A stretch of DNA of 32,453 nucleotides from Burkholderiales bacterium (GCA_028872015.1 JAGWLO010000045.1:1-32453); one strand, 5' to 3'; positions 18,287 through 26,245 are shown, counted from the first letter of the stretch. Notes: generated by a model from the letters alone, not told the origin. Numbers and translations are program-made.

Positions 18287-19461
18287 GCGCGGGGCCGCAG
18301 CCGGCACCGCGCCTGGCCCTCGTCGACGGCGGCTCGTTCGTGCTGCCCTACGACCACGCGCTGGCCACCGGCCTGGTGCGGCGCGGCTGGCGCGTGCGCT
18401 TCTTCGGCTCGGGCACGGCCTACAACGGCGCGTTCCTGCAGGCCCTGCGCGACAGCGCCGGCATCGAGGTCGTGGCGCGCGCCGTCTCGGGCACGGTGGC
18501 CCCGCGCTGGCGCGGCGTGCCGGCCTACGCCGGGCTGCTGGCTGCGGTGTGGCGGCGGCGGCGCGAGTTCACGGCCGTCAACCTGCAGTTCAGCGTGCTG
18601 TGGCCGCTGGAGCTGCCCTGGGCCTGGCTGCTGCGGCGCCGCTTCGTGTTCACCGTGCACAACGCGGTGCCGCACGGCTACGCCGGCGCGCGCCATGCGC
18701 CCACGCGCTGGCTGGCGGCGCTGGCGCGGCGGCTGGTGTTCGTGAGCGAGGCCACGCGGCACGACTTCGCGCAGCGCTACGGCCCGCGCCTGGACGCCAA
18801 GGCCGTGGTGCTGCCGCACGGCCTGCTGCCGCTGGCCCCCGGCCTGCCGGTGCAGCCCTACCGGCCCTTGCACGCGCCGCAGGCGCTGGTGTTCTGGGGC
18901 ACCGTCAAGGCGTACAAGGGCGTGGAGCTGTTCGCCGCGCTGGCGCGTTCGCCGGCCTGGCGCGCGCAGGGCCTGGCGCTGGAAGTGCATGGCCGCTGGG
19001 ACGCCGCGCTGCACGGCCTGCGCGACGAGCTCGTCGCGCTGGGCGTGAAGGTGGTCGATGCCTATCTCGACGCGCCGGCGCTGCAGGCCCTGCTGGCACG
19101 GCCGGTGCTGTTCGCGCTGCCCTACCAGCGCGCTTCGCAATCGGGCGCGCTGTACACGCTGCTGCACCATGGGGCCACCTTCGTCGCCACCGAGGTCGGC
19201 GACCCCGGCGACCTGCTGCGCCGCCACGGCCTGCAGGCGCTGCTGCTGGGCGGGCGCAGCCCCGAGGCCGTGCTGGCCTGCCTGCAGCAGCTGCGCGCCG
19301 CGCCCGAGGCGGTGGCGGCCGGGCTGGCCGCGGCCCAGCAACAATCGCGCTGGGACGCGGTGCTGCAGGGCGCCGAGGCCGCCTATCTCGCGCCCGGCCC
19401 CTCGCCTGCCGCCGACCCTGCCGCCACCCCCGCCGCCGACCCTGTCGATACCCGCCGATGA
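18283..19461 (+). CDS. Glycosyltransferase, GT-B fold (GT4-like)
   Basis: Cytoplasmic-face sugar transferase of 392 residues, probably adding one sugar to the lipid-linked glycan. The N-terminal Rossmann part reads LALVDGGSFVLPYDHALATGLVRRGWRVRFFGSG. The linker strand LVFWGTVKAYKGVELFAALA is the usual start of the C-terminal donor domain, and LFALPYQRASQSGALYTLLHHGATFVAT sits where the nucleotide-sugar site lies, though the classical EX7E pair is not clear. The start is TTG 18283, sharing TTGA with the previous stop. The C-terminal tail is low-complexity (PAADPAATPAADPVDTRR) and is coded by a 13-bp direct repeat, so its end may be dispensable. It overlaps the TylF-type gene by ATGA. Confidence 0.82.
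   Translation: MSAGPQPAPRLALVDGGSFVLPYDHALATGLVRRGWRVRFFGSGTAYNGAFLQALRDSAGIEVVARAVSGTVAPRWRGVPAYAGLLAAVWRRRREFTAVNLQFSVLWPLELPWAWLLRRRFVFTVHNAVPHGYAGARHAPTRWLAALARRLVFVSEATRHDFAQRYGPRLDAKAVVLPHGLLPLAPGLPVQPYRPLHAPQALVFWGTVKAYKGVELFAALARSPAWRAQGLALEVHGRWDAALHGLRDELVALGVKVVDAYLDAPALQALLARPVLFALPYQRASQSGALYTLLHHGATFVATEVGDPGDLLRRHGLQALLLGGRSPEAVLACLQQLRAAPEAVAAGLAAAQQQSRWDAVLQGAEAAYLAPGPSPAADPAATPAADPVDTRR
19408..19444 (+). repeat. 13-bp direct repeat at the 3' end of the glycosyltransferase gene
   Basis: GCCGCCGACCCTG occurs at 19408-19420 and again at 19432-19444, 24 bp apart, coding the PAADPAATPAADP tail. Being a multiple of three apart, loss of one copy would keep the frame. Confidence 0.7.
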
Positions 19462-20207
19462 AACAGCAGATCAAGAAGGCCCTGGCCGGGCTGGGCTACG
19501 AGCTCAGCCCGATCGCCGCGCGCGAGGCCCAGGCCATCGCCGACCTGGACGCGGCCGACCGCGCCATCGTGCAGCGCGTGGCCCCGTACACGCTGACGGG
19601 CCTGGAGCGCCGCGCCAGCCTGATCGGCGCCGTCGACCACCTGGTGCGCCATCGCATCGAAGGCGACATCGTCGAGTGCGGCGTCTGGCGCGGCGGCAGC
19701 ATGATGGCCGTCGCGCTGGCGCTGCTGGCGCGCGGCGACACGGCGCGCCACCTCTACCTGTACGACACCTTCGAGGGCATGAGCGAGCCCGGCGTGGCCG
19801 ACCGCAGCCACACCGGCGAAGCCGCGGCCGACCAGCTCGCGCGCACCGCGCGCGGCCAGGGCGTGTGGTGCGAGGCGGGCCTGGACGATGTGCAGGCCAA
19901 CCTGTGGGCCACCGGCTACCCGCGCGAGCACATCCACTTCGTGCAGGGCAAGGTCGAGGACACGATCCCGGCGACCCTGCCCGGGCGCATCGCGCTGCTG
20001 CGGCTGGACACCGACTGGTACGAGTCCACGCGCCACGAGCTGCAGCACCTGTACCCGCGGCTGCAGCGCCACGGCGTGCTGCTCATCGACGACTACGGCC
20101 ACTGGCAGGGCGCGCGGCAGGCGGTGGACGAATACTTCGCCGGCCACGGCCCCGAGCTGTTCCTGCACCGCGTGGACTACACCGCGCGCCTGCTGATCAA
20201 GCCATGA
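19458..20207 (+). CDS. TylF/MycF-type O-methyltransferase
   Basis: Predicted SAM- and metal-dependent sugar O-methyltransferase of 249 residues. The family marks are GDIVECGVWRGGSMMAVALAL (SAM motif I, about residue 69), LYLYDTFEGMSEP, then LRLDTDWYESTRHELQHLYPRL and LLIDDYGHWQGARQAVDEYF, which hold the paired acidic residues expected to bind Mg2+. TylF relatives methylate deoxy-sugars of macrolides; in glycan clusters they methylate sugar residues. The start ATG 19458 overlaps the previous stop (ATGA) and the end overlaps the flippase in the same way, showing tight coupling. The hydroxyl methylated cannot be told from sequence. Confidence 0.88.
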   Translation: MKQQIKKALAGLGYELSPIAAREAQAIADLDAADRAIVQRVAPYTLTGLERRASLIGAVDHLVRHRIEGDIVECGVWRGGSMMAVALALLARGDTARHLYLYDTFEGMSEPGVADRSHTGEAAADQLARTARGQGVWCEAGLDDVQANLWATGYPREHIHFVQGKVEDTIPATLPGRIALLRLDTDWYESTRHELQHLYPRLQRHGVLLIDDYGHWQGARQAVDEYFAGHGPELFLHRVDYTARLLIKP

Positions 20208-21475
20208 CCGCGGCCGGGACGACGTCGCCTTCGCTGCGCCGCGCGCTGCCGCCGGTGTATGCCGCCGCCGCCGTGCGGCTGGCCTTCCCGCTGCTGGTGC
20301 TGCCGGTGGTGGCGGCGCGGCTGGGGGCCGAGGAGTTCGGCCGCCTGGGCCTGCTGCTGGTGTGGGCCGGCGTGCTGGCCCTGGTGGTCGAAGGCGGCTT
20401 CCTGGCGGCCACCACGCGCCTGGCCGTGACGGCCGACGCCGCCGGCCGCTGGGTCCTGGCGCGGCAGGTGTTCAGCGCGCGCTGCGTGCTCAGCGTGCTG
20501 GCGCTGCTGGGCGCGTGCGGCCTCGTGCCCTGGCTGCTGCCCGCGGCGCCGGCGCTGCAGCAGGCCGCCGGCATCGCGCTGCTGGCGGCGCTGGCCTGCA
20601 CCCTGGGCTGGCCCGCCACCTGGTACCTGCAGGCCAGCGGCCAGCTGCACCGCTGGGCGCGCGTGGAGCTGGCCGTCTACGGCCTGTGGCTGGCGGCGGC
20701 GCTGGCGCTGGTGCACGGCGTGCTGGCCTACGTGCTGCTGCAGATAGCCGCCACCGGCACGCTGGCCGGCCTGGGCTGGTGGCGCGTGCGGCGCGACCTG
20801 GCGGTCTTCCCCGCGGCCGGCCGGCTGTGGTCGGCCCAGGCCGTCGCGCCGGGCCTGCGCATGGGCTGCACCATGCTGCCGGTGGCGGTGGCCGGTGCCG
20901 CCTATTCGTTCGCGCTGCCGGCGGTGGCGTCCGCCCGCATGAGCCGGCCCGAGCTGGGCCTGTACTACCTGGCCGATCGGGTGGTGCGCGCGCTGCTGGC
21001 CGCGGCCGATCCGCTGTACCAGCTGGTCTACCCGCGCATCGTCGCCCGCATGCCGCAGGGCCTGCGCGCGGCGGCCACCTACGCCGCGCGCTGGACCCTG
21101 TTCGGCGCGGCAGCCGGCCTGGCACTGCTGCTGGCCGGCGCGCTGGCCTGGCCGCTGCTCGCGCGCTGGCTGGCCGGCCCCGGCCACGGCATCGACGGCT
21201 CGGCTCTGCACGCCGTGTTCGCCGTGCTGGCCTGGCTGCTGCCCCTGCTGCTGGCCTGGAAGTTCGTCGGCTACTGGATGCTCGGCAGCGGCCGTTTCGA
21301 CCATGCCTACCGCCTGTGCGTGATGGCCGGCGGTGCCTTCGGCCTCGTCGCCGCGCTGGCCTTCGCCGGCGGGGGTGCGGTGGCGCTGGCCGGCGTGGCA
21401 CTGGCCGCCGAAGGGGTGGTCATCGTCACGGCGCTGGCGGGGGTGGCCGCCACGCTGCGGGTGCGCGGGGGCTAG
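20204..21475 (+). CDS. Wzx-like oligosaccharide flippase (MOP superfamily)
   Basis: Polytopic inner-membrane protein of 423 residues with about twelve hydrophobic helices and the Wzx/RfbX look: N-terminal RLAFPLLVLPVVAARLGAEEFGRLGLLLVWAGVLALVVEGGF, an internal repeat of the same fold after the middle (LRMGCTMLPVAVAGAAYSFALPAVASARM, ELGLYYLADRVVRALLAAADPLYQLVYPRIV), and a hydrophobic C terminus. Such proteins move undecaprenyl-diphosphate-linked glycans across the inner membrane. The start overlaps the TylF-type stop (ATGA). It is the only transport-type protein in the cluster. After it the operon has its longest gap, 233 bp, containing a structured element. Confidence 0.87.
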   Translation: MTAAGTTSPSLRRALPPVYAAAAVRLAFPLLVLPVVAARLGAEEFGRLGLLLVWAGVLALVVEGGFLAATTRLAVTADAAGRWVLARQVFSARCVLSVLALLGACGLVPWLLPAAPALQQAAGIALLAALACTLGWPATWYLQASGQLHRWARVELAVYGLWLAAALALVHGVLAYVLLQIAATGTLAGLGWWRVRRDLAVFPAAGRLWSAQAVAPGLRMGCTMLPVAVAGAAYSFALPAVASARMSRPELGLYYLADRVVRALLAAADPLYQLVYPRIVARMPQGLRAAATYAARWTLFGAAAGLALLLAGALAWPLLARWLAGPGHGIDGSALHAVFAVLAWLLPLLLAWKFVGYWMLGSGRFDHAYRLCVMAGGAFGLVAALAFAGGGAVALAGVALAAEGVVIVTALAGVAATLRVRGG

Positions 21476-21708
21476 GGTGAGGCCGGTGCCTCCGTCGTTT
21501 CGAAGCTTGGGGTGCCGGGGTACGGGCGCTTTCGCGACGCGACCCCAGGCCGAGCATCGCAGCGCAGTCGGCCTGCAAGGCCGAACGCCCCAGCATGAGC
21601 CCCCACCGGCCGCCCGCACGCACCCAGGCCGCGAGCGCCCGAGCACGCGCCCCCGCCGTGAACCCCCGGGAACCCGTCGCCCTCGCCCGTCGAGCGTGAG
21701 CCACTGAG
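21476..21708. other. Non-coding gap in the glycan cluster with stem-loops, possible repeat-family element
   Basis: This is the longest gene-free stretch. It holds a perfect hairpin TCGGCCT-GCA-AGGCCGA at 21568-21584 and a longer pairing of CTTGGGGT (21506-21513) with ACCCCAGG (21542-21549), whose loop contains a smaller GCG-CTTT-CGC hairpin. The second half of the plus strand (about 21585-21680) is markedly C-rich and G-poor, like a Rho-loading region. A stop-free frame crosses it on each strand but neither has a family resemblance. The sequence gives me an impression of an element seen between genes in other Burkholderiales; I cannot verify that here. Confidence 0.5.
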
Positions 21709-22620
21709 ATGGGCATCGACCACCACAACCTGCGCCTGCTGGCGCACGCGCAGGACCTGGGCGCCCGGTTCGGGCGCACGCTGGCGATCGGGCGGCAGGC
21801 GCTGTACGTGGAAGACCGCGCGTTGCACTCGCTGCAGCGGCTGCGCGGGCTGCCGCCGCTGCAGATGCCGGCGCCCGGGCCCGGCCGTCCGGCCTACTTC
21901 GAGCCGCTGCTGCAACAGTGGTTCGGGGCGCAGCAGGTGGACGCGGTGGATGCCTCGGCCTACGAGGGCGCGCGCTACATCCACGACATGAACCGGCCCT
22001 GGCCGGCCGACCTGCCGGTGCGCGGCGCCTACGACGCGGTGCTCGACTACGGCTGCCTCGAGCATGTGTTCGACTTCCCCACCGCCTGGCGCAACGTCGT
22101 CGACGCGGTGCGTGTCGGCGGCCACGTGCTGCACGCGCTGCCCGCCAACAACCTCAGCGGCCACGGCTTCTACCAGTTCTCGCCCGAGCTGTTCTTCAAC
22201 CTCTACCAGCCCGAGCGCGGCTTCGAGCTGCGGGCGCTGTTCTTCGCCTTGACGGCTGACGCCCGACATTGGTGGCGGGTGGCCAGCCCGCTGCAGGTGC
22301 GCCGGCGCGTCAACCTCTGCAACGGCCACGAGGTCTACCTGCTGGTGCTGGCGCGCAAGCTGCGCGAGCCCGGGCCGCTGCCGGCGCCGCAGCAATCGGA
22401 CTATGCGCACAGCGACTGGCAGGGCCTGGGCCCGGCCACCACGGCCGCGCCGGCGCGCGGGCCCAGCCGGCTGCAGGCGCCGCTGGCTGCGCTGGGCTTG
22501 CTGGATGCGGCGCGGCGCGCGCGCGCGCGCTGGCAGGCGCTGCGCGGTGCGGCGCTGGCCCTGCCGGCACCCGACTACCAGCGCCTGGCCGTCGACGCGC
22601 TGCTGCGCCGCCCCGCATGA
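21709..22620 (+). CDS. SAM-dependent methyltransferase-like protein
   Basis: 303-residue protein with the look of a class I methyltransferase but without a clear glycine-rich motif I; the equivalent stretch is FGRTLAIGRQALYV. The strongest part is YDAVLDYGCLEHVFDFPTAWRNVVDAVRVGGHVLHALPANN (about 108-148), matching motif IV and the following helix and strand of methyltransferases. NNLSGHGFYQFSPELFFNLY follows, which is common in sugar-cluster methyltransferases. The C terminus is Ala/Arg-rich. The start is ATG 21709 with only a weak purine patch upstream, after the 233-bp gap. It overlaps the next glycosyltransferase by ATGA. Role inferred as methylating, or structurally supporting methylation of, the glycan. 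Confidence 0.72.
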   Translation: MGIDHHNLRLLAHAQDLGARFGRTLAIGRQALYVEDRALHSLQRLRGLPPLQMPAPGPGRPAYFEPLLQQWFGAQQVDAVDASAYEGARYIHDMNRPWPADLPVRGAYDAVLDYGCLEHVFDFPTAWRNVVDAVRVGGHVLHALPANNLSGHGFYQFSPELFFNLYQPERGFELRALFFALTADARHWWRVASPLQVRRRVNLCNGHEVYLLVLARKLREPGPLPAPQQSDYAHSDWQGLGPATTAAPARGPSRLQAPLAALGLLDAARRARARWQALRGAALALPAPDYQRLAVDALLRRPA

Positions 22621-23750
22621 ACGCCCCGGGCGCCGCGCCGCGCGTGCTGCTGCTGTGCGACCGGCTCGAGATCGCCGGCGGCGTCGAGCGCTTCGTCTGC
22701 GCGCTGGCCAACCACTGCGCGGTTCAGGGCCTGGCCGTGACGGTGGGCACGGTGGGCACGCCGCGCGAGAAGCTGCGCTATCCGCTCGATGCGGCGGTGC
22801 AGGTCGTGCATGGGCACACCGGTCTGCCGGCCGGCGACGGCGCCTGGGCGCTGCTGCGCCGGCAGTGGCGCACCGGCCGCGTGCTGGCGCGGCTGATCCG
22901 CGACCAGCGGCCCGACGCCATCGTGCTCAACGGCCTGACCACCGCCTGCTCGGCGCTGCTGTTCACGCCGCGCTGGGCCGATGTGCGCACCATCGCCTGC
23001 GACCACAACCACTTCGGCGCCCGTTCGCGGACCTGGCAGCGGCTGCGCGCTCGCCTGTACCGCCCGCTGGCCGCGGTGGTCAGCCTGACGCAGGCCGACG
23101 CGCCGCGCTTCGCGGCCCTGAACCCGCGCACCGAGGTGATCGTCAACGCCTCGGCGCTGCAGGCCGACGCGCCGGCCCATCCGAACGGCGAGACCGTGCT
23201 CGCGGTCGCCCGCTGCGTGGCGCAGAAAGGGCTCGACCTGCTGCTGCAGGCCTGGGGCGCGGTGATCGCGGCACGGCCGGCGGCGCGGCTGGTGATCGTC
23301 GGCGACGGCCCGCTGCAGGCGGCGCTGCAGCAGCAGGCCCGCGCTGCGGGCATCGAGGCCAGCGTGACCTGGCGCCCGCCCACGCCCGAGATCGCGGCGC
23401 AGTACCGCGCCGCGGCCCTGTTCGTGCTGCCCTCGCGCTACGAGGGCATGCCGCTGGCGCTGCTGGAAGCGCAGGCCCTGGGCGTGCCCGCGGTGGCCTT
23501 CGACTGCCCCACCGGCCCGGCCGAGATCATCGGCACCGAGCCCGGCCGCGAGACCGGCGTCGTGGTGCCGGCCGGCGACGTCGGCGCGCTGGCGCAGGCC
23601 ATCGTGCGCCTGCTCGCCGACGCGCCGCTGCGCGAGCGCATGGGCGCGGCGGCGATCGAGCGCAGCCGCGCCCGCTTCAGCCCCGAGGCGCATTGCGCGG
23701 CCTGGACGGCGCTGGTGCGGCGCGTGGCCGCGGCCGGAGCCCGCGCATGA
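22617..23750 (+). CDS. Glycosyltransferase family 4 protein
   Basis: Retaining GT-B glycosyltransferase of 377 residues. The N-terminal domain reads VLLLCDRLEIAGGVERFVCALANHCAVQG, with the GGVER acceptor loop typical of GT4. The donor domain starts at ETVLAVARCVAQKGLDLLLQAWG and includes RLVIVGDGPLQAAL. The EX7E motif is in PSRYEGMPLALLEAQALGVPAVAFDCPTGPAEII, with the first Glu in YEGMP and the second in LLEAQ. It probably transfers a hexose or related sugar to the growing lipid-linked oligosaccharide on the cytoplasmic side. It overlaps both neighbours by ATGA, so it is translationally coupled within the operon. Sugar specificity is not readable. Confidence 0.92.
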   Translation: MNAPGAAPRVLLLCDRLEIAGGVERFVCALANHCAVQGLAVTVGTVGTPREKLRYPLDAAVQVVHGHTGLPAGDGAWALLRRQWRTGRVLARLIRDQRPDAIVLNGLTTACSALLFTPRWADVRTIACDHNHFGARSRTWQRLRARLYRPLAAVVSLTQADAPRFAALNPRTEVIVNASALQADAPAHPNGETVLAVARCVAQKGLDLLLQAWGAVIAARPAARLVIVGDGPLQAALQQQARAAGIEASVTWRPPTPEIAAQYRAAALFVLPSRYEGMPLALLEAQALGVPAVAFDCPTGPAEIIGTEPGRETGVVVPAGDVGALAQAIVRLLADAPLRERMGAAAIERSRARFSPEAHCAAWTALVRRVAAAGARA

Positions 23751-24766
23751 ACGAGCGCATCGTCTCCATCGTCGTGCCCTGCCGCAACGAAGCCGCGCAC
23801 ATCGACGCCTTCGTGAGCTCGGCGCTGGCGCAGCAACTGGCCGCCGGCGACGAGCTCGAAGTCGTGATCGCCGATGGCGAGAGCAGCGACGGCACGCGCG
23901 AGAAGCTGGCCGCCTGGCAGCAGCGCGAGCCGCGGCTGCGCGTGATCGACAACCCGCAGCGCATCACCTCGGCGGCGCTGAACCGCGCCGTCGCCGCGGC
24001 GCGTGGCGAGGTCGTCGTGCGCATGGACGTGCACACCGAGTACGCGAGCGACTACGTCGCGCAGTGCCTGGCCGCGCTGCGCGAGACCGGCGCGGCCTGC
24101 GTGGGCGGGGCGTGGCGGCCGGTGGGGCAGGGCTGGCCGCAGGCCGCGATCGCGCGCGCGTTCGAGAGCCGCTTCGGCAGCGGCGGTGCGGCGTCGCGGC
24201 GCGTGGACTACACGGGCGAGGTCGACACCGTGTACCTGGGCGCCTGGTGGCGCGACGCGCTGCTGCGCCTGGGCGGCTTCGACGAGGCCCTGGTGCGCAA
24301 CCAGGACGACGAGCTGGCGCTGCGCATCACGCGTGGCGGCGGCCGCGTCTGGCAGAGCGCGGCGATCAAGTCCTGGTACACGCCGCGCGCCTCGTTCGCG
24401 GCGCTGTTCAGGCAGTTCTACCAGTACGGCTACTGGAAGGTGCCGGTGATCCGCAAGCACCGGCTGCCGGCCTCGCCGCGGCACCTGGTGCCTTTCGCGT
24501 TCGTGGCCACGCTGGCGATCTTGGCGCTCGGCGGCGTGGTCTGGTCGCCGGCGCGGTGGGCGCTGGGCGGGGTCGTCGGGCTGTATGCCGCGGCAGCGCT
24601 GGCCAATGCATTGGCGCTGACACGCTCGCCGCGCGATGGGCTCGGCATCGCCGGGGCCTTTGCCTGCATGCACGGCGGCTACGGTCTGGGCTTCGGCCGC
24701 GGGCTGCTCGATTTCGCGCTGCTCAAGCGCGCCCCGGGCGATGCGGCCACGCGGCTGACGCGCTGA
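23747..24766 (+). CDS. Glycosyltransferase family 2 protein (ExoA-like, membrane anchored)
   Basis: Inverting GT-A glycosyltransferase of 339 residues. It opens IVSIVVPCRNEAAHIDAFVSSAL, the GT2 signature, then VVIADGESSDGTREKL with the nucleotide-binding Asp. The metal-site motif is RMDVHTEY (Asp94, the DxH form of ExoA-like enzymes), and FDEALVRNQDDELALRI carries the ED-like catalytic acid region. About three hydrophobic helices at the C terminus (from residue 245) anchor it to the inner membrane. ExoA-type enzymes extend lipid-linked exopolysaccharide units. It overlaps the GT4 gene by ATGA; its 3' end and stop lie in a run of octamer repeats. Confidence 0.92.
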   Translation: MNERIVSIVVPCRNEAAHIDAFVSSALAQQLAAGDELEVVIADGESSDGTREKLAAWQQREPRLRVIDNPQRITSAALNRAVAAARGEVVVRMDVHTEYASDYVAQCLAALRETGAACVGGAWRPVGQGWPQAAIARAFESRFGSGGAASRRVDYTGEVDTVYLGAWWRDALLRLGGFDEALVRNQDDELALRITRGGGRVWQSAAIKSWYTPRASFAALFRQFYQYGYWKVPVIRKHRLPASPRHLVPFAFVATLAILALGGVVWSPARWALGGVVGLYAAAALANALALTRSPRDGLGIAGAFACMHGGYGLGFGRGLLDFALLKRAPGDAATRLTR

Positions 24767-24788
24767 CGCGCCGATACGCCGATACGCC
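24754..24788 (+). repeat. Octamer tandem repeats at a gene junction
   Basis: GCTGACGC occurs twice in tandem (24754-24769), followed at once by GCCGATAC twice (24770-24785) and a partial third copy. All four fit GCYGAYRC. The glycosyltransferase stop codon lies in the second copy and the next gene's GTG starts right after the last. Unit length is not a multiple of three. Confidence 0.7.
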
Positions 24789-25499
24789 GTGAACCCCGAG
24801 CACCGCACCGAGCCCGACGCGATCGCCGCGCGCTACGCGCGCCGCGCGCGGCTCGGCCTGGGCGATCTCTACGACCCGCTGCGGCCCGAGGTCTGGCAGG
24901 CGCAGCAGGAGCGCCAGCGCGCCCTGATCGCGCTGCTGCGCCGCCACGCGCGCCAGCCCCTGGCCCAGCTCGACCTGCTGGAGGTGGGCTGCGGCCATGG
25001 CGACCACCTGCTCGAGCTGCTGCGGCTGGGCTTCGACCCGGCGCGCCTGGTCGGCAGCGAGCTGCTGCCCGAGCGCGTCGCGGCCGCGCGCCGGCGCCTG
25101 CCGGCGCTGACCCGGGTGCTCGAAGGCGACGCGCTGCAGCAGCCGCTGGCCGACGCCGGCTTCGACATCGTCGTGCAGGCCACCGTCTTCAGCTCGATCC
25201 TCGACGACGCCTTCCAGCAGCGGCTGGCCGCGCGCATGTGGCAATGGCTGCGCCCCGGCGGCGCCGTGCTCTGGTACGACTTCACCGTGGACAACCCGCG
25301 CAACGCCGACGTGCGCGGCGTGCCCCTGGCGCGGGTGCGGGCGCTGTTCCCCGCAGGCAGCATCCACGCCCGGCGCGTGACCCTCGCGCCGCCCATCGCG
25401 CGCCGCGTCGTGCGCCTGCATCCGGCGGCCTGGCGCGTGGCCAATGCCCTGCCGCTGCTGCGCACCCATGTGCTGGCCTGGATCGAGAAACCCGCTTGA
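24789..25499 (+). CDS. Class I SAM-dependent methyltransferase
   Basis: 236-residue methyltransferase. Motif I is clear in LDLLEVGCGHGDHLLELLRLG (about 58-78), motif II acidic residue in VGSELLPERVAAARRRL, then VLEGDALQQPLADAGFDIVVQATVFSSILDD and MWQWLRPGGAVLWYDFTVDNPRN. This is the full set of a Rossmann-fold methyltransferase. The start is GTG 24789, straight after an octamer repeat and with no Shine-Dalgarno sequence, so either coupling to the upstream gene or another start must be considered. It is the last gene before the toxin-antitoxin insertion; the antitoxin promoter overlaps its stop codon. The target is probably a sugar of the cluster's glycan. Confidence 0.86.
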   Translation: MNPEHRTEPDAIAARYARRARLGLGDLYDPLRPEVWQAQQERQRALIALLRRHARQPLAQLDLLEVGCGHGDHLLELLRLGFDPARLVGSELLPERVAAARRRLPALTRVLEGDALQQPLADAGFDIVVQATVFSSILDDAFQQRLAARMWQWLRPGGAVLWYDFTVDNPRNADVRGVPLARVRALFPAGSIHARRVTLAPPIARRVVRLHPAAWRVANALPLLRTHVLAWIEKPA

Positions 25500-25528
25500 T
25501 ACACTGGCGCGTCTGCATCACTGCATCA
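25500..25528 (+). promoter_or_regulatory. Candidate vapBC promoter and operator
   Basis: TACACT at 25500-25505 is a plausible -10 box. Between it and the antitoxin ATG, TGCATCA occurs twice (25514-25520 and 25522-25528), an eight-base spaced direct repeat suited to a ribbon-helix-helix dimer pair. This would allow autoregulation apart from the glycan operon. Confidence 0.5.
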
Positions 25529-25529
25529 G

Positions 25530-25796
25530 ATGAATGCCATGCGCACCACGCTCGACATCGACGACGACCTGCTGGCAGCGGCCAAGGAACTGGCCAGGCG
25601 CGAGGGTCGCACGGCCGGCGCCGTGGTCTCGGCCCTGCTGCGGCGGTCGCTCACCGCGCAGAGCCCGGTCGCCGCAGGCTCCAAGCCGGCCCGTGCAGCC
25701 CGTCACGTGGCCGGGTTCGAGCCTTTTCCCGCACGGCCGGGCGTCGTGACGACGAACGACGTCGTGAACGCCCTGCGCGACGCCGAAGGCGTGTGA
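25530..25796 (+). CDS. vapB: Ribbon-helix-helix antitoxin (VapB-like)
   Basis: 88-residue protein whose first part, MRTTLDIDDDLLAAAKELARREGRTAGAVVSALLRRSL, is a ribbon-helix-helix DNA-binding fold: a beta strand with alternating residues, then two helices. The C-terminal half (PARAARHVAGFEPFPARPGVVTTNDVVNALRDAEGV) has the form of a toxin-binding tail. Two starts are possible, ATG 25530 (MNAMRTT) and ATG 25539 (MRTT); the second matches the usual antitoxin start better. The gene is directly followed by the PIN toxin with no gap. It should neutralise that toxin and repress the pair by binding the TGCATCA repeats just upstream. Confidence 0.85.
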   Translation: MNAMRTTLDIDDDLLAAAKELARREGRTAGAVVSALLRRSLTAQSPVAAGSKPARAARHVAGFEPFPARPGVVTTNDVVNALRDAEGV

Positions 25797-26237
25797 ATGC
25801 GGGCGCTGCTGGACGTCAACGTGCTGGTGGCGCTGTTCGACGCCGGGCACTTGCACCACGCGCTGGTCACCGACTGGCTGGCCGCACACCGGCGCCACGG
25901 CTGGGCTTCCTGTCCGTTGACGCAGAACGGCTGCCTGCGCGTGCTGTCGCTTCCCGCCTATCCCAATCCGCAGCCCATCACCCTCGTGGCCGAGCGCCTG
26001 ACCCGCGCCACCGCCGACCGCAGCCATGCCTTCTGGCCCGATGCCCTGAGCCTGCTGGAGCCCGACCGCCTGCGCTGGGATCGCGTGCTGAGTCCGCGGC
26101 ACGTGACCGATGTCTACCTCTTGGCACTGGCCGTGCAGCAGCAAGGCACGCTGGTGACACTGGACCGCTCGGTCGCCCTCGACGCCGTGCCCCAGGCGCA
26201 GAAGAAGCACCTCACGGTGCTGGGCGCGGCGCGATGA
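25797..26237 (+). CDS. vapC: PIN-domain toxin (VapC-like ribonuclease)
   Basis: 146-residue PIN-domain protein, predicted Mg2+-dependent RNase that blocks translation when freed from its antitoxin. Catalytic-type acids are Asp6 in [14 protein letters not shown], Asp105 in [11 protein letters not shown] and Asp123 in TLVTLDRSV. In the segment [13 protein letters not shown] the position that is Glu in many PIN toxins is Gln43; whether this weakens the enzyme or is a normal variant of this subfamily cannot be settled here. ATG 25797 follows the antitoxin stop without a gap, as in most vapBC pairs. The pair sits within a glycan operon and looks like an insertion. Confidence 0.87.
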   Translation: MRALLDVNVLVALFDAGHLHHALVTDWLAAHRRHGWASCPLTQNGCLRVLSLPAYPNPQPITLVAERLTRATADRSHAFWPDALSLLEPDRLRWDRVLSPRHVTDVYLLALAVQQQGTLVTLDRSVALDAVPQAQKKHLTVLGAAR

Positions 26238-26245
26238 GACGCCAA

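Noticed and set aside
16055..18307. A 750-codon minus-strand frame over lysS and the acyltransferase
   Set aside because: It is the out-of-frame reading of lysS, which carries all class II synthetase motifs in another frame.
21426..21779. A 117-codon minus-strand frame through the non-coding gap of the glycan cluster
   Set aside because: No ribosome site and no recognisable fold, and it overlaps two real genes at both ends; better seen as a non-coding element.
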